Counted from the first letter of the stretch, positions 9,690 through 20,965 are shown. The stretch: DNA of 64,000 nt from Cryobacterium sp. GrIS_2_6 (GCF_035984545.1 NZ_JAXCHP010000001.1:1612001-1676000), one strand, 5' to 3'. Program-made: numbers and translations. Notes: generated by a model from the sequence alone, not told the origin.

Positions 9690-11096
9690 CTATCCCTGGG
9701 CCTGGACGCGGTCGCCGAGCGATTCGAGCAGCTGGGGGACGATCCGGTAGACGTCACCGCAGCCGAGGGTCACGACGAAGTCGCCCGGTCGGGCGATGCG
9801 CGCAACGTAGTCAGCGGCCTCCTGCCAGTCGGGCAGATAGGCGACCTTGGATGCGTCGTGGAATTTTCCTGAGACGAGGGCGCCGGTCACGCCGGGTTCG
9901 GGATCTTCGCGGGCACCGTAGACGCCGAGCACGACCGTCTGGTCAGCGGTGCGCTCGAGGGTGTCCGCGAACTCCTGCGCGAAGAGGCGGGTGCGGCTGT
10001 ACAGGTGCGGCTGGTGCACAGCAATGATGCGCCCGGTCCCGACGACGGTCCGTGCCGCGGTGAGCGCGGCCGCGACCTCCGTCGGGTGATGGGCGTAGTC
10101 GTCGTAGACACTGACGCCGTTCACCGTGCCGTGCAGTTCGAAGCGGCGCTGGGTGCCGCCGAAGGTCGCGATGGCCGCGAGCGACGCTGCGGGGTCGCAG
10201 CCGAGTCCGACGAGCACGGCGAAGGCTCCGGCCGCGTTGATCGCGTTGTGCCTGCCGGGGATCCGCAGTGTCGCGGAGAAGTCCTGGCCAGCATACGAGA
10301 CGGAGAAACTCACGGGACCATCCGTCACGACGGAGTGCACGCGCACGGTCGCGTCGGCGGCCTCGCCGAAGGTGACGACCTTCTGGCCCGCGAGGCTCCG
10401 GGTGACGCGCACGGCGCCGGGGTCGTCTGCGGAGATCACGACGAGCTCGCTGGCTGCGTGGGAGAACTGCACGAAGGCGGCTTCGAAGGCCTCGAGGGAC
10501 CCGTAGTGGTCGAGGTGGTCTGGGTCGACATTCGTCACGAGCGCGATGGCCGTGTTGTACAGCAGGAACGACCCGTCGGATTCGTCGGCCTCGACGACGA
10601 ACAGGTCGTCGGTTCCCGCGCCCGCCGAGACGCCGAGGGACTCGATCACACCGCCGTTGACGAAGCTCGGGTGCTTGCCGATGCCGAGCAGGCCCGTGAC
10701 GATCATCCCGGTCGACGTGGTCTTGCCGTGTGCGCCGGCGACGGAGACGAGGCGGTGCTTCTGGATCAGCCAGGCGAGCGCCTGGGCCCGGTGCAGCACT
10801 GGGAGGCCACGCTCGAGGGCGAGGACGTACTCGGGGTTGTCCTGCCAGAGCGCCCCGGTGACGACGAGGGAATCGGCATCCCCGAGATTCTCCGCGGCGT
10901 GGCCGATGCTGATTCGCGCGCCGAGCTCGCGCAGGGCGAGCACGTTCGCAGACTCGCGCACGTCCGAGCCGGTCACCGTGTGGCCGGCCGCAAGGAAGAG
11001 CCGGGCGATGCCGCTCATTCCGGAACCGCCGATGCCGACGAAATGTACCGTTCCCAGGTCCGCGGGAATGACGAGGTTCAGGTCGGGCTTGATCAC
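9690..11096 (-). CDS. murC: UDP-N-acetylmuramate--L-alanine ligase
   Basis: 468 residues. It adds the first amino acid to UDP-MurNAc in the cytoplasm. The N-terminal Rossmann region has [16 protein letters not shown]; the ATP site is [22 protein letters not shown] and the DDYAHHPTE segment are typical of MurC. The start is GTG at 11096, 63 nt after murG. Length is normal and no defect was seen. Confidence 0.97.
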   Translation of the reverse strand: MIKPDLNLVIPADLGTVHFVGIGGSGMSGIARLFLAAGHTVTGSDVRESANVLALRELGARISIGHAAENLGDADSLVVTGALWQDNPEYVLALERGLPVLHRAQALAWLIQKHRLVSVAGAHGKTTSTGMIVTGLLGIGKHPSFVNGGVIESLGVSAGAGTDDLFVVEADESDGSFLLYNTAIALVTNVDPDHLDHYGSLEAFEAAFVQFSHAASELVVISADDPGAVRVTRSLAGQKVVTFGEAADATVRVHSVVTDGPVSFSVSYAGQDFSATLRIPGRHNAINAAGAFAVLVGLGCDPAASLAAIATFGGTQRRFELHGTVNGVSVYDDYAHHPTEVAAALTAARTVVGTGRIIAVHQPHLYSRTRLFAQEFADTLERTADQTVVLGVYGAREDPEPGVTGALVSGKFHDASKVAYLPDWQEAADYVARIARPGDFVVTLGCGDVYRIVPQLLESLGDRVQAQG

Positions 11097-11159
11097 GTGG
11101 TGCCGCTCTTCTCAGTGTCGAATCTCAGTGTCGAAATCGGGTGTGGTGCGGCCTCTACG

Positions 11160-12275
11160 TTACGCGTCGGCGCCAGGGATTGCCGGATTGACGCCGCCGT
11201 GTGGGTGGCCGAGCGCATCGCTGACGAGGTCCGCCATCCGCTCGGCGCCGTCGCGGCCTCCGACGGATGCCGCGAGCTCCCCCATCCTGCGCACGCGCGG
11301 CCGGTCGGTGAGGAGCGGCACGAGCTCGTCAGCGACCCAGGCGGGCAGGAAGGCCGCATCGTCGACGATGATCCCGCCACCGGCGGCGACGACGGCGGCC
11401 GCGTTGAAGCGCTGTTCCCCGTTTCCGACCGGGTACGGCACGTAGACGGCGGGGATGCCGAGCGCGCTGAGCTCGCAGACCGTTCCGGCCCCTGCCCGGG
11501 AGACGGTGAAGTCCGCGCTCGCGAGGGCGAGGTCCATCCGGTCGCAGTACTCGATCATCCGGTAGTGGTCGATGCCCGGGTCGGAGACCTCGGATTTCTG
11601 CCCGGTGATGTGCAGCACTTGCCAGCCGGCCGCGACCAGCGCCGGTGCTGACTGCACGGCCGTTCCGTTGAGGCGGCGCGCGCCGAGGGACCCGCCCGTG
11701 ACGAGGAGAGTCGGACGGCCGGGGTCGAGGTCGAAGAAGCGCAGCGCCTCCGCCCGGACGCCGGAGCGGTCGAGGTTCTGGATCTCCGGCCGCAGCGGCA
11801 TTCCCACGACCCGGCCGTGGCGGATCCGGGTTCCCGGGAAGACCACGCCGACCCACGTGGTCAGCCAGGCCCCGAGGCGGTTCGCGAGTCCCGCGCGGAA
11901 GTTCGCCTCGTGGATGACGATCGGGATGCCCGCCCGGCGGGCCGCGAGGTAGGCCGGCGTCGAGACATAGCCGCCGAAGCCCACGACGACGTCGACGTTC
12001 CTGGCGCGGAGCACGGCGGCGACTTCGCTGACGGCACGGTTGAACCGGGGAAGGAAGAGCACGGCGGCGCGGTTCGGGCGGCGCGGGAACGGCAGCCGTG
12101 GCACGAAGATCAGCTCGTAGCCGCGTGCGGGCACCAGGCGGACCTCGAGGCCTTCCCTGGTGCCGAGCACGATCATGACCGCGTCGGGTTCGCGCGCGCG
12201 GATCGCGTCGGCGACCGCGAGCAGGGGGTTGACATGGCCGGCGGTCCCGCCGCCGGCCAGGAGGTACGTGGTCAC
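11160..12275 (-). CDS. murG: Lipid II synthase MurG (GlcNAc transferase)
   Basis: 371 residues from GTG at 12275, which overlaps the ftsW stop as GTGA; a longer frame reaching 13.2 kb is only an antisense-like extension through ftsW. Motifs: GGGTAGHVNPLLAVADAI, GFGGYVSTPAYLAA, IHEAN, VTGGSLGARRLN and SRAGAGTVCELSALGIP for UDP-GlcNAc binding. It converts lipid I to lipid II at the inner face of the membrane. Its position directly after ftsW is standard. Confidence 0.96.
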   Translation of the reverse strand: MTTYLLAGGGTAGHVNPLLAVADAIRAREPDAVMIVLGTREGLEVRLVPARGYELIFVPRLPFPRRPNRAAVLFLPRFNRAVSEVAAVLRARNVDVVVGFGGYVSTPAYLAARRAGIPIVIHEANFRAGLANRLGAWLTTWVGVVFPGTRIRHGRVVGMPLRPEIQNLDRSGVRAEALRFFDLDPGRPTLLVTGGSLGARRLNGTAVQSAPALVAAGWQVLHITGQKSEVSDPGIDHYRMIEYCDRMDLALASADFTVSRAGAGTVCELSALGIPAVYVPYPVGNGEQRFNAAAVVAAGGGIIVDDAAFLPAWVADELVPLLTDRPRVRRMGELAASVGGRDGAERMADLVSDALGHPHGGVNPAIPGADA

Positions 12276-13555
12276 TCGGACACCCGTCTCGGTCCGGGCC
12301 GTGCCGCCGGCTGCTCGGTTCCGCCGGGGACGCGCCCGACCGGATCGGGGTGCGCGCGGGCGAAGGACAGCACGATGCCGATCGCGATCAGGGTCGAGAG
12401 CAGGGCTGTGCCACCTGCGGAGACGAGCGGAAGCGGGACGCCGAGGACGGGGAAGACGCCGAGGACGACACCGATGTTGACGAGCGCCTGGCCGATGGCC
12501 CAGACCATCACGGCGGCCGTCGACACGCGCGCCTGCACGCTCGTGCTCGAGCGCATGATCCGCAGGAAGGCGAACGCGAGCAGGACGAACATGCCGAGCA
12601 CGACGATGGCGCCGATCAGGCCCAGCTCCTCGCCGATGATCGCGAAGATGTAGTCGTTGTCCGCCGCGGGCAGCCAGGACCATTTGGCCTTGGAGTTGCC
12701 GAGCCCGACGCCGAAGATCGCGCCGTTGGCGAGTGCCCACGTACCGTGCAGCGGCTGCCAGCACGCCGCGGAAATCGTTCCGGTGTGGTCGTCGCAGCCG
12801 GTGTTCAGGAACGAGAGGATGCGGGTCATCCGGTTGGAGCTCGAGACGGCGACGAGCACCCCTGCGACAGTGCCGATCAGGAGCGGGAACGCGAGCATCC
12901 GCAGCCGGACGCCCGCAAAGAAGAGCGCGCCGAAGAGGATTCCGGCCATGATGATGACGGTTCCGAGGTCGCCGCCGATCAGCACGAGCATGATCGATCC
13001 GCCGCCGACGCCGAACACGGGAATGTAGACGTGGCGCCAGTCGTCGAGCAGGTCCTGCTTCTGGGAGAGGATCAGGCCGAGCCAGATGACGAGCGCGAGC
13101 TTGATCGCCTCGGACGGCTGGAACTGGACGCCGCCGAGGGACAGCCAGTTCGTGTTCCCTGCGACGGTGATGCCGAGCGGGGTGAAGACGACGAGGCACT
13201 GCAGCAGGCACGCGATGATCAGGGTCGGCCAGGCCACCCGCTGCCAGAACTTGATCGGCATCCGGCTGACGAAGAGCATCAGCGGGACGCCCACGGCCGC
13301 GAAGCCGCCCTGGCGGAGCACGGTGCCGAAGAAGCCCGCGTTCTCGAGGTAGGAGTCGACCGACGACGAGGACAGCACCATCACGAGGCCGAAGGCGACG
13401 AGGAAGAGGGTCGTGCCGAGCAACAGGAAGTAGCTCGTCGATTCCGCCTTGAACACGCGTCCGAGATGGATGCGGGTGGCGGGGTTGTGCGTCGCGGGCG
13501 CCGGCTGGTGGGGGGCTGCGGTCCTAGGCGTTCGAGCCAGGGGCAGTCTCGCCAT
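12272..13555 (-). CDS. ftsW: FtsW, SEDS-family septal peptidoglycan glycosyltransferase
   Basis: 427 residues from ATG at 13555, chosen because GGGAGGTGA lies just upstream; the gene therefore overlaps the end of murD by 32 nt. About ten transmembrane segments start near residue 35. SEDS-type landmarks include LGGVQFQPSEAIKLAL and GGTALLSTLIAIGIVLSF near the C-terminus. FtsW polymerises lipid II together with the class B PBP FtsI, which is encoded in the same cluster. Confidence 0.95.
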   Translation of the reverse strand: MARLPLARTPRTAAPHQPAPATHNPATRIHLGRVFKAESTSYFLLLGTTLFLVAFGLVMVLSSSSVDSYLENAGFFGTVLRQGGFAAVGVPLMLFVSRMPIKFWQRVAWPTLIIACLLQCLVVFTPLGITVAGNTNWLSLGGVQFQPSEAIKLALVIWLGLILSQKQDLLDDWRHVYIPVFGVGGGSIMLVLIGGDLGTVIIMAGILFGALFFAGVRLRMLAFPLLIGTVAGVLVAVSSSNRMTRILSFLNTGCDDHTGTISAACWQPLHGTWALANGAIFGVGLGNSKAKWSWLPAADNDYIFAIIGEELGLIGAIVVLGMFVLLAFAFLRIMRSSTSVQARVSTAAVMVWAIGQALVNIGVVLGVFPVLGVPLPLVSAGGTALLSTLIAIGIVLSFARAHPDPVGRVPGGTEQPAARPGPRRVSE

Positions 13556-15071
13556 CCGCCTCACCTCCCAGATAGTCATGAACGGCTTCCGCGAAGAGGC
13601 GGCCGCGTGCTGCGTAGTCGGAGAACTGATCCATCGATGCCGCCGCCGGTGCGAGTAGCACGACGTCACCTGACTCGGCGATTCCTGCCGCGGCAGCGAC
13701 GGCGTTCGGCATCACCTGTCCAGTGTCAGCGGCATCGATCTCGAATACAGGCAACCCGGGGGCGTGTCGCAGGAATGCCGCCCGCAGTGCGTCCCGATCG
13801 ACGCCGATGATCACGGCACCACGGAGCCGGGGCACGTGGGTCCGGACGAGGTGGTCGATGTCGACGCCCTTGAGCAGGCCGCCGACGAGCCAGACCACGG
13901 AGTCGAACGCGGCGAGCGACGCATCGGCTGCGTGCGGGTTCGTCGCCTTCGAGTCGTCGATCCATCGGATGCCCGCTGCGTCTGCCACGATCTCTATGCG
14001 GTGTTCGTCGAGCTGGAAGGTCTCGAGCACGTCGTGGACGATCAGCGGGTCGACGTCGAAGGACCGCGCAAGCGCACTCGCGGCGAGGATGTCGGCCACG
14101 AGGTGGGCGGCGCCGAGGCCGCGGGCGCGGAGCTCCGGAACGGTGGTCAGTTCGATCGCGGTGTCGAAGCGTTCCTCGAGGAAGGCGCGGTCGCAGAGGA
14201 TGCCGTCGACAACGCCGAGGTCGCTCGGACCGGGGACGCCGAGGCCGAAGCCGATCGCGCGGGCGCCTTCGCGGACTTCGGCGTCCTCGACCATCGTTCG
14301 GGTGGCCTCGTCGTCCTTGTTGTAGACACACGCGATCTTGGTGTTGGCGTAGACGGTGGCCTTGGCCTCGCGATAGGCGGCCGCGGAGCCGTGCCAGTCG
14401 ATGTGGTCGTCCGCGATGTTCAGGCAGACGCTCGCCCACGGCACGAGGGCACCTGGCCCTGTGCGTGGCAGGTGGTGCAGCTGGTAGCTCGAGAGTTCGA
14501 CGACGAGCACGTCCCAGCCGAGCGGGTCACGGACGGCGTCGAGGACGGGCACGCCGATGTTGCCGCATGGAGCGACCCGGTGGCCTGCTGCGGCGAGGAT
14601 CGTCGCGGTGAGCTGCACGGTCGTGGTCTTGCCGTTGGTGCCCGTGACGAGGATCCACTCTGCCGGGGCTCCGACCTTGTCCCGCAGTCGCCACGCCAGT
14701 TCGATATCGCCCCAGACGGGGATTCCGGCCGCGGCGGCCCAAAGCAGCAGCGGGTGGTCGGGGTGGAAGCCCGGGCTGACGACGAGGAGTTCCGGACGGT
14801 GCGCGGCGAGTTCAGCGGGGACTTCGCTCAGGTCGGCCTGGACGAGCCCGGCGCCGATCACGCCGAGGAGCCTTGCCCGGTCGTCCGGGGCGTTGCCCGC
14901 GACGACGAGAACGTCCGCGCCGAGCTCGGCGAGGGTGTCCGCCGCGGCGAAGCCGGTGACGCCGAGGCCGAGGACGGCGACCCGGAGCCCGGTCCAGTCG
15001 GCGTGCCAGCTGACGAGGCCGTCGAGGCGGCGATGGCCCGAGTGAGTGTCGTAGGGGTCGTTGCTCATCAT
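13524..15071 (-). CDS. murD: UDP-N-acetylmuramoyl-L-alanine--D-glutamate ligase
   Basis: 515 residues from ATG at 15071, which overlaps the mraY stop as ATGA; a second ATG follows immediately at 15068 and could be used instead. It adds D-Glu to UDP-MurNAc-L-Ala. Motifs: [19 protein letters not shown], the ATP loop [26 protein letters not shown] and [15 protein letters not shown] short Asp/Tyr/His-rich N-terminal stretch precedes the Rossmann fold. Confidence 0.95.
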   Translation of the reverse strand: MMSNDPYDTHSGHRRLDGLVSWHADWTGLRVAVLGLGVTGFAAADTLAELGADVLVVAGNAPDDRARLLGVIGAGLVQADLSEVPAELAAHRPELLVVSPGFHPDHPLLLWAAAAGIPVWGDIELAWRLRDKVGAPAEWILVTGTNGKTTTVQLTATILAAAGHRVAPCGNIGVPVLDAVRDPLGWDVLVVELSSYQLHHLPRTGPGALVPWASVCLNIADDHIDWHGSAAAYREAKATVYANTKIACVYNKDDEATRTMVEDAEVREGARAIGFGLGVPGPSDLGVVDGILCDRAFLEERFDTAIELTTVPELRARGLGAAHLVADILAASALARSFDVDPLIVHDVLETFQLDEHRIEIVADAAGIRWIDDSKATNPHAADASLAAFDSVVWLVGGLLKGVDIDHLVRTHVPRLRGAVIIGVDRDALRAAFLRHAPGLPVFEIDAADTGQVMPNAVAAAAGIAESGDVVLLAPAAASMDQFSDYAARGRLFAEAVHDYLGGEADGETAPGSNA

Positions 15072-16159
15072 GCGGTCAGCCATTCGAGGTAGAACGAGCC
15101 GACGCCCGCCGCGACGAGAAGTCCGCCGACGATCCAGAACCTGACGACGACGGTGACCTCGGCCCAGCCCTTGAGCTCGAAGTGGTGGTGGATGGGGCTC
15201 ATCAGGAAGATGCGTTTGCCCCGGGTGACCTTGAAGTACGCTCTCTGGACGATCACCGAGCCGGCTTCGATCACGAACAGGCCGCCAAGGAGCACGAGCA
15301 GGAGCTCGGTGCGGCTGAGGATCGCGAGTGCGGCCAGCGCCCCGCCGATGGCGAGGGATCCGGTGTCGCCGAGGAAGATCTTGGCGGGTGAGGTGTTCCA
15401 CCACAGGAAGCCGATCAGGCCGCCGACGATCGCCGCGGCGACGATGGCGAGGTCGAGGGGGTCGCGCACGTTGTATGAACGGTAGAGGTCGCCGATGTCC
15501 GCTCCCCCGTACCTGGCCTGGTTGGACTGCCAGAAGCCGATCACGATGTACGCCCCGATGGCGAGGATCGAAGACCCCGTCGCGAGGCCGTCGAGGCCGT
15601 CCGTCACGTTCACTCCGTTAGAGGTCGCCGCGACGAGGAAGCAGATCCAGACGATGAACAGGGCGATCCCGACGATGGTCCCGAGCTTCATGAAGTCGAG
15701 GGGCAGGTCGCGCAACAGCGAGATCTTGGTGGATGCCGGGGTGAGGCCGTGCTTGTTCGGGAACTGCAGCGCGAGCACGGCGAAGACGCCGGCGACGAGC
15801 ACCTGCCCGCTGATTTTCTGCCAGCCGCCGAGGCCGAGGCTGCGCTGGTTGCGGGTCTTGATGAAGTCGTCGAGGAATCCGACGAGCCCGAGTCCGACCA
15901 TCATGAACAGCACGAGCAACGGGGACGCTGTGATCGGGGTGCCCGTGAGCCACATCGCGAGGAAGTAGCTGATCAGGGTGCCGAGGATGATGACGATGCC
16001 GCCCATGGTCGCGGTGCCGCGCTTGGCATGGTGGCTCTTCGGGCCGTCATCGCGAATGAACTGGCCCCAGCCGAGCTTGTGGAAGAGCCGGATGAACAGC
16101 GGTGTCAGGGATAGGGTGAAGACGAGCGACATCGCGCCGGACATGAGCAGGGCTCTCAC
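15068..16159 (-). CDS. mraY: Phospho-MurNAc-pentapeptide transferase MraY
   Basis: 363 residues with ten hydrophobic segments. It transfers phospho-MurNAc-pentapeptide to undecaprenyl phosphate to make lipid I. Conserved sites: [15 protein letters not shown] (DD motif), [12 protein letters not shown], and [13 protein letters not shown] (HHH motif). The start is GTG and overlaps the murF stop (GTGA). Confidence 0.97.
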   Translation of the reverse strand: MRALLMSGAMSLVFTLSLTPLFIRLFHKLGWGQFIRDDGPKSHHAKRGTATMGGIVIILGTLISYFLAMWLTGTPITASPLLVLFMMVGLGLVGFLDDFIKTRNQRSLGLGGWQKISGQVLVAGVFAVLALQFPNKHGLTPASTKISLLRDLPLDFMKLGTIVGIALFIVWICFLVAATSNGVNVTDGLDGLATGSSILAIGAYIVIGFWQSNQARYGGADIGDLYRSYNVRDPLDLAIVAAAIVGGLIGFLWWNTSPAKIFLGDTGSLAIGGALAALAILSRTELLLVLLGGLFVIEAGSVIVQRAYFKVTRGKRIFLMSPIHHHFELKGWAEVTVVVRFWIVGGLLVAAGVGSFYLEWLTA

Positions 16160-17619
16160 GAGAAGAACTCCCCGAGGCGGTCGCCGAGGAACCGGAGGCC
16201 TGCGGAGTTCGAGGACTTCACGAGCACCGTGTCACCGGGGCGGATGGTCGCGGCGAGGAGGGCGAAGGCGTCGTCCTGGTCGTCGACGAAGAGCGACTCC
16301 CCGTCCCAGGACCCCTCATTGATCGTGCTGATGTGCATCCGGCGGGCGGCGGATCCCACCACGACGAGCTGGGAGATGTTGAGTCGCACGGCGAGCAGTC
16401 CGATGCGGTCGTGCTCGTCCCCGGAGAATTCGCCGAGTTCGCTCATTTCGCCGAGGACGGCGACGGTGCGTTCTCCCGGCCGCCGGATCTGGGCGAGGGT
16501 CTTGAGGGCCGCCGTCATGGAGTCGGGGCTCGCGTTGTACGCGTCGTTGATGACAGTGACCCCGTCACGCCCGCCGAGCACCTGCATCCGCCAGCGTTCG
16601 GCCGTGACGACGGACTCGAGTGCCGCGACGATGTCGTCGATGCCGACCCCGAGCACCTCTGCGGTCGCCGCGGCAGCGAGGGCGTTCATCACGTGGTGCT
16701 CGCCGAGCACCTGGAACGTTACCGGGCGGGTGTCGCCGCCCGCGAGGTGCAGGGTGAACGTCGTTCCGCTCCTCGAGACCTCGATTCCGGTCGCGTGCAC
16801 GCCGGAGAAGTCCGTTCCGTCTGGTGCGCGTAAGGTACGGGTGGCGTCCTGGCCGAACCAGACCACCCTGGCGCGGGTGTGTGCCCGCATTCCGGCGACG
16901 CGGGGGTCGTCGGCGTTCAGCACGGCGACATCCGTTGCGAGGAGGTCGGTGACCATTTCGGTCTTTGCGGCCAGGGTTGCTTCGATGCCGCCGAATTCGC
17001 CGGCGTGGGCGAGGCCGACCTTGAGGACGATCCCCACGTCCGGACGGACCATCCGGATCAGCCTGGCGATCTCGCCGATGCCGCTCGCACCCATTTCGGC
17101 GACGAGGAACCGGGTGTCGAAGTCGACGGCGAGCATCGTGATCGGCGCGCCCACCTCGTTGTTGAAGGAGGCGCGGGCGGCAACGGTCGGGCCGACCCGT
17201 TCGAGGATTGCGCGCAGCAGGTTCTTGGTGGTCGTCTTGCCGTTGGACCCGGTCACGCCGATCACCCGGAGCCGACCCTCCGCACGGACGCGGGCCACGA
17301 CGAAGGTGGCGAGGTCGCCGAGGGCGACCACCGCGTCTGCGACGATGATCTGGGCGACGGGGAGGTCGAGCGCGCGCTCGACGATGAGGAGTGCGGCGCC
17401 ATTGTCGATCGCGGCGGGAGCGAAGAGGTGACCATCGGTGGTCTCCCCCGGCTTCGCCACGAAGATGCCGCCGGAGCGGATCTCCCGCGAGTCGGTGTCG
17501 ACGGCACCGGAGACGACGGTCGCCGGCGTCGTCGGCGAGCCGTCGGCGTTCAGGGCGCCATCGAGGTGCAGGACGCCGTTGACGGCGCCGGAGATCTCGG
17601 AGAGGGAAAGGGCGATCAT
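16156..17619 (-). CDS. murF: UDP-MurNAc-tripeptide--D-alanyl-D-alanine ligase
   Basis: 487 residues. It adds D-Ala-D-Ala to the tripeptide precursor. The ATP loop is [31 protein letters not shown] and [13 protein letters not shown] are MurF signatures. The start ATG directly follows the murE stop (TAAATG, no gap), so the two ligases are translationally linked. Confidence 0.96.
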   Translation of the reverse strand: MIALSLSEISGAVNGVLHLDGALNADGSPTTPATVVSGAVDTDSREIRSGGIFVAKPGETTDGHLFAPAAIDNGAALLIVERALDLPVAQIIVADAVVALGDLATFVVARVRAEGRLRVIGVTGSNGKTTTKNLLRAILERVGPTVAARASFNNEVGAPITMLAVDFDTRFLVAEMGASGIGEIARLIRMVRPDVGIVLKVGLAHAGEFGGIEATLAAKTEMVTDLLATDVAVLNADDPRVAGMRAHTRARVVWFGQDATRTLRAPDGTDFSGVHATGIEVSRSGTTFTLHLAGGDTRPVTFQVLGEHHVMNALAAAATAEVLGVGIDDIVAALESVVTAERWRMQVLGGRDGVTVINDAYNASPDSMTAALKTLAQIRRPGERTVAVLGEMSELGEFSGDEHDRIGLLAVRLNISQLVVVGSAARRMHISTINEGSWDGESLFVDDQDDAFALLAATIRPGDTVLVKSSNSAGLRFLGDRLGEFFS

Positions 17620-19164
17620 TTACTGCCACCCCGCTTCGCGCAGCGCGAGCCGGGAATCGTCGCGGGCGGAATAGGGGATCTTGACGCCGTTCACTTCGTG
17701 GTAGTTCTCGTGGCCGGGGCCGGCGTAGAGGATCGAGTCGCCCGGGGCCGCGAGGCCGAGCGCGGTGCGGAATGCGGTGCGCGGGTCGGCGACCTCGTAG
17801 AGCTCCACATCGGGGACGGCCTCTCGGGCGCCGGCGATGAGGGCGGCCCTGATCGATGCCGGGTCCTCGTAGCGGGGGTGGAAGTCGGTGATGACGACGA
17901 CGTCGGCGCCCCTGGCTGCGATGGCACCCATGGCCGCGCGCTTGGTGGTGTCGCGGTCGCCGTCGGCGCCGAAGACCATGAAGAGTCGCCCCGGCGTGAA
18001 GGTGCGGATGGCCGCGAGGGTGTTGAGGAAGGCGTCCGGGCTGTGGCCGTAGTCGATGTAGACGAGCGGTCCGCGGTCTCCGGAGATGCGCTCGGTGCGC
18101 CCGGGGATGTAGACGTCGATGCCGCCGTCGCGGGCGAGGGTGTGATTGATGGCATCGAGGTCGTAGCCGGATTCGACGAGCATCAGGATGGCCAGTGCGG
18201 CGTTCGCGGCCATGAACCAGCCGATCAGCGGAACGCGGGTCTGCAGGCGGCGGCCCTCCGGCCCCTCGAGCAGGAACTCCGTGTAGAGGGCGTCTTCCGA
18301 CACGATCGAGAGGTGCCAGTCGGCGTCGACCTCTGGATGGATGCTGAGGGTCGTCACCGGGATGCGGCACTCTGCGACGATCCGCTGGCCCCATTCGGAG
18401 TCCACGGTGATGACGCCGCGCCGGGACCGGTCGGGCTGGAAGAGTTCGAGTTTGGCCTGGAAGTACTCGTCGAGGCTGGCGTAGTCGTCGAGGTGGTCGT
18501 GGCTGAGGTTGGTGAACCCGGCGACATCGAAGACGAGCCCGTCGACGCGGTGCCTGCTGAGGGCCTGCGCGGAGACCTCGATCGCGACGGCGCGCACTTC
18601 GGCTTCGCGCATCCTGGCGAGGAGTGCATGCAGTTCGGTGGCCTCAGGGGTGGTGAGCGAGCTCACGACGGCAAGGTCGCCGATGCGGCGCTCCGCGGTC
18701 GACGTGAGGCCCGTGACGACGCCGAGCTGGTTCAGGATGGCGACGAGGAGGTAGACGACGCTCGTCTTGCCATTCGTTCCGGTCACAGCGAAGAGTGTTG
18801 CCGGGTTCTCGTCGGTCCGGTAGATCCAGGCGGCGACCGCGCCGAGCGCTGCGCGCGCGTCCGGGGTGACGAGGATCGGCAGGCCGCTTCCGGCGGCGAC
18901 GAGCGCACCGGCCTCGTCGGTCAGGATGGCGACGGCTCCGGCCTCCCTGGCGTCGCCGGCGAAGCTCGCGCCGTGGAAGGCTCGCCCGGGAACGCCGACG
19001 TACAGGTCGCCCGGCTGGACGGAACGGGAGGAGATACTCACGCCGGAGACTTCGAGACCCTCGATGTCGCCGCGCAGGAAAAGTTCGAATTCATCAACCA
19101 TGCCCGACAACGACCGCGCAACCGGGTGCTGAGGACGGAGAGCCGATGGTGCCAACTCGGTCAC
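17620..19164 (-). CDS. murE: MurE, UDP-MurNAc-dipeptide--diamino acid ligase with unusual selectivity motif
   Basis: 514 residues. It adds the third-position diamino acid to UDP-MurNAc-L-Ala-D-Glu. The ATP loop is [26 protein letters not shown] and YIDYGHSPDAFLNTL are typical. The place where meso-DAP enzymes carry DNPR reads DFHPR here (residues 427-431, within TDFHPRYEDPASIR), so the added residue is probably not meso-DAP. This fits the diaminobutyrate, ornithine or lysine of the B-type peptidoglycan known in Microbacteriaceae; which one cannot be read from sequence. Start GTG at 19164, 13 nt after ftsI; a later ATG (residue 22) is possible. Confidence 0.93.
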   Translation of the reverse strand: MTELAPSALRPQHPVARSLSGMVDEFELFLRGDIEGLEVSGVSISSRSVQPGDLYVGVPGRAFHGASFAGDAREAGAVAILTDEAGALVAAGSGLPILVTPDARAALGAVAAWIYRTDENPATLFAVTGTNGKTSVVYLLVAILNQLGVVTGLTSTAERRIGDLAVVSSLTTPEATELHALLARMREAEVRAVAIEVSAQALSRHRVDGLVFDVAGFTNLSHDHLDDYASLDEYFQAKLELFQPDRSRRGVITVDSEWGQRIVAECRIPVTTLSIHPEVDADWHLSIVSEDALYTEFLLEGPEGRRLQTRVPLIGWFMAANAALAILMLVESGYDLDAINHTLARDGGIDVYIPGRTERISGDRGPLVYIDYGHSPDAFLNTLAAIRTFTPGRLFMVFGADGDRDTTKRAAMGAIAARGADVVVITDFHPRYEDPASIRAALIAGAREAVPDVELYEVADPRTAFRTALGLAAPGDSILYAGPGHENYHEVNGVKIPYSARDDSRLALREAGWQ

Positions 19165-19177
19165 GGGGCTCGCTTTC

Positions 19178-20965
19178 TTACCAGGTACCGGGAAGGGCAG
19201 GCGCTGGAGCGCCCGATGGAACTGCCCGGTACTTCTTCAGCACCTGGCTCATGACCTCCTGGAAGATCGGAGCAGGCGCTGCAGATGAATTCAGTTTAAC
19301 AGGATCGGCGAGACTGACCGAAACGACGTACTCCGGATCGTCTGCGGGAGCGAACCCGGAAACCGACACGAGATACCCATGGGTGTACCCGCCGTGGCCG
19401 TCCGGCATCTGTGCCGTTCCGGTCTTCGAGGCGACCCGGTAGCCGGGAATGTTCCAGACCTTGGAAAGCCAGGCCTTCTGGTACACCATCTCGAGCATGT
19501 CGGACGTGTCGTGGGCGGCGGAGGCCGAAACCACCTGGGTTCCCGTGGCGGCCGGCACGTTCGTCATGGTTCCGTCCGCCTGGCGGCAGCCGGCGACGAG
19601 CTGGACGGGCAACCGGACGCCCTTGTTCGCGATGGTCTGGTAGATGCTCGCGATCTGGAGCGCCGTCGTGGTCAGTCCCTGGCCGAACATGGTGGCGTAC
19701 TTGGTCTGGGGGTCCCATTCATCGTAGGGATGCAGGATTCCGGAGTCTTCGGCGGGGAACCCCGCCTCCGTCGCAGTGCCGAGGCCGAACTTGGTCATGT
19801 AGTCATAGCGCTGCTTGTCGGTCAGCAGTTCGCCGAACTTGGACATGCCGGTGTTGGAGGATTCGATCAGCACGCCGGTGAGGGTGAGGTGCAGGTCGGC
19901 GTGACCGGAACTGTCGTTGATGTTCGCGCCGTTGCCCGGCAGGTACCGATAGGGCGCGACGACCTGGGTGTTCACCGTGGCCTCGCCCGCATCGAGCACG
20001 GATGCCGCGGTGAGCGCCTTGAAGGTCGACCCGGGTTCGAAGGAGGCCGTGAATGCGCGCGAGCCGCGGTCGTCGGGGTTGGCCGTTCCGTTGACGTTGT
20101 TCGGGTCGACGCTGGGATAGTCGGCGACCGCGACGAGCTTCCCGGTCTTGACCTCCTGCACCACGACCGTTCCCCAGGCCGCGCCGGTCGCCTGGGCCTG
20201 CTTGGCCAGGGCCTGCTGGACGAACCACTGCAGGTCGGAGTCGATCGTCGTCACGACATCTCCGCCGTCGACGGCCGCCTTCTCCGTGACGGTGCTCTGC
20301 GGCAGCCGGACGCCGTCTGCGCCCTTCTCGTAGGTCTCCGTTCCGTCGGTGCTCGCGAGGCAGGAGTCCTGGCCGATTTCGAGGCCGGCCTGGGCGTCAC
20401 CCTCTGACGACACGAATCCGACGAGGTTGCCTGCGACCGCACCGTCCGGGTACACCCGGCCGGGCTTCTTCTCGAAGTAGATCCAGGGGATCTCGAGCGC
20501 GTCGACCGCCCGGAACACCGAGACATCCACTGCCTTGGTCACCATGGCGTAGTCCGAGGCGGGATTGGCGGCGAGCGACGAAGCGATGATCGCGAGGATC
20601 GCGTCTCCGGTCTGACCGGTGATGGCGCCGACCTCCGCAGCAGCCTGGGCGACGGTGACCGTCTGGTCCCCCGCCGCCGTTGTGCGGGTGAACTCGACGG
20701 CATTGCGGGGAGACAGCGTGATGTTGTAGCGCATCACCGTCCCGGCGAGCACGACGCCGTTGGCGTCGACGATGTCACCGCGCGAGCCGTAGATGGGCTG
20801 CTCGACCGATCGGTTGCCGAGCGAATCGGCGCTGAGGGTGTCGGCGCGGACGACCTGGATGTCGACGAGCCGAACCACGAAGAGTGCGACGATCGCGAAG
20901 AGGAGAACGACCGTGATCGCGATGCGGCGCTTGCCGCTGCGCGTCGACCTGGCACTGACACCCAC
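19178..20965 (-). CDS. ftsI: Septal class B penicillin-binding protein FtsI/PBP3
   Basis: 595 residues: a basic cytoplasmic N-terminus, one transmembrane segment (about 14-36), a dimerisation domain and the transpeptidase domain. The active-site motifs are GSTFK (SxxK), SSNTG (SxN) and KTGTAQ. It cross-links septal peptidoglycan and works with FtsW. No C-terminal PASTA domain was seen. The start is GTG with AAGGA upstream, 65 nt after ftsL. Confidence 0.95.
   Translation of the reverse strand: MGVSARSTRSGKRRIAITVVLLFAIVALFVVRLVDIQVVRADTLSADSLGNRSVEQPIYGSRGDIVDANGVVLAGTVMRYNITLSPRNAVEFTRTTAAGDQTVTVAQAAAEVGAITGQTGDAILAIIASSLAANPASDYAMVTKAVDVSVFRAVDALEIPWIYFEKKPGRVYPDGAVAGNLVGFVSSEGDAQAGLEIGQDSCLASTDGTETYEKGADGVRLPQSTVTEKAAVDGGDVVTTIDSDLQWFVQQALAKQAQATGAAWGTVVVQEVKTGKLVAVADYPSVDPNNVNGTANPDDRGSRAFTASFEPGSTFKALTAASVLDAGEATVNTQVVAPYRYLPGNGANINDSSGHADLHLTLTGVLIESSNTGMSKFGELLTDKQRYDYMTKFGLGTATEAGFPAEDSGILHPYDEWDPQTKYATMFGQGLTTTALQIASIYQTIANKGVRLPVQLVAGCRQADGTMTNVPAATGTQVVSASAAHDTSDMLEMVYQKAWLSKVWNIPGYRVASKTGTAQMPDGHGGYTHGYLVSVSGFAPADDPEYVVSVSLADPVKLNSSAAPAPIFQEVMSQVLKKYRAVPSGAPAPALPGTW

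Noticed and set aside
11160..13211. A 683-residue frame that would extend MurG through most of ftsW
   Set aside because: The upstream part is Arg/Pro-rich without a domain and lies in ftsW; the GTG at 12275 starts exactly at the glycine-rich MurG N-terminus and overlaps the ftsW stop.
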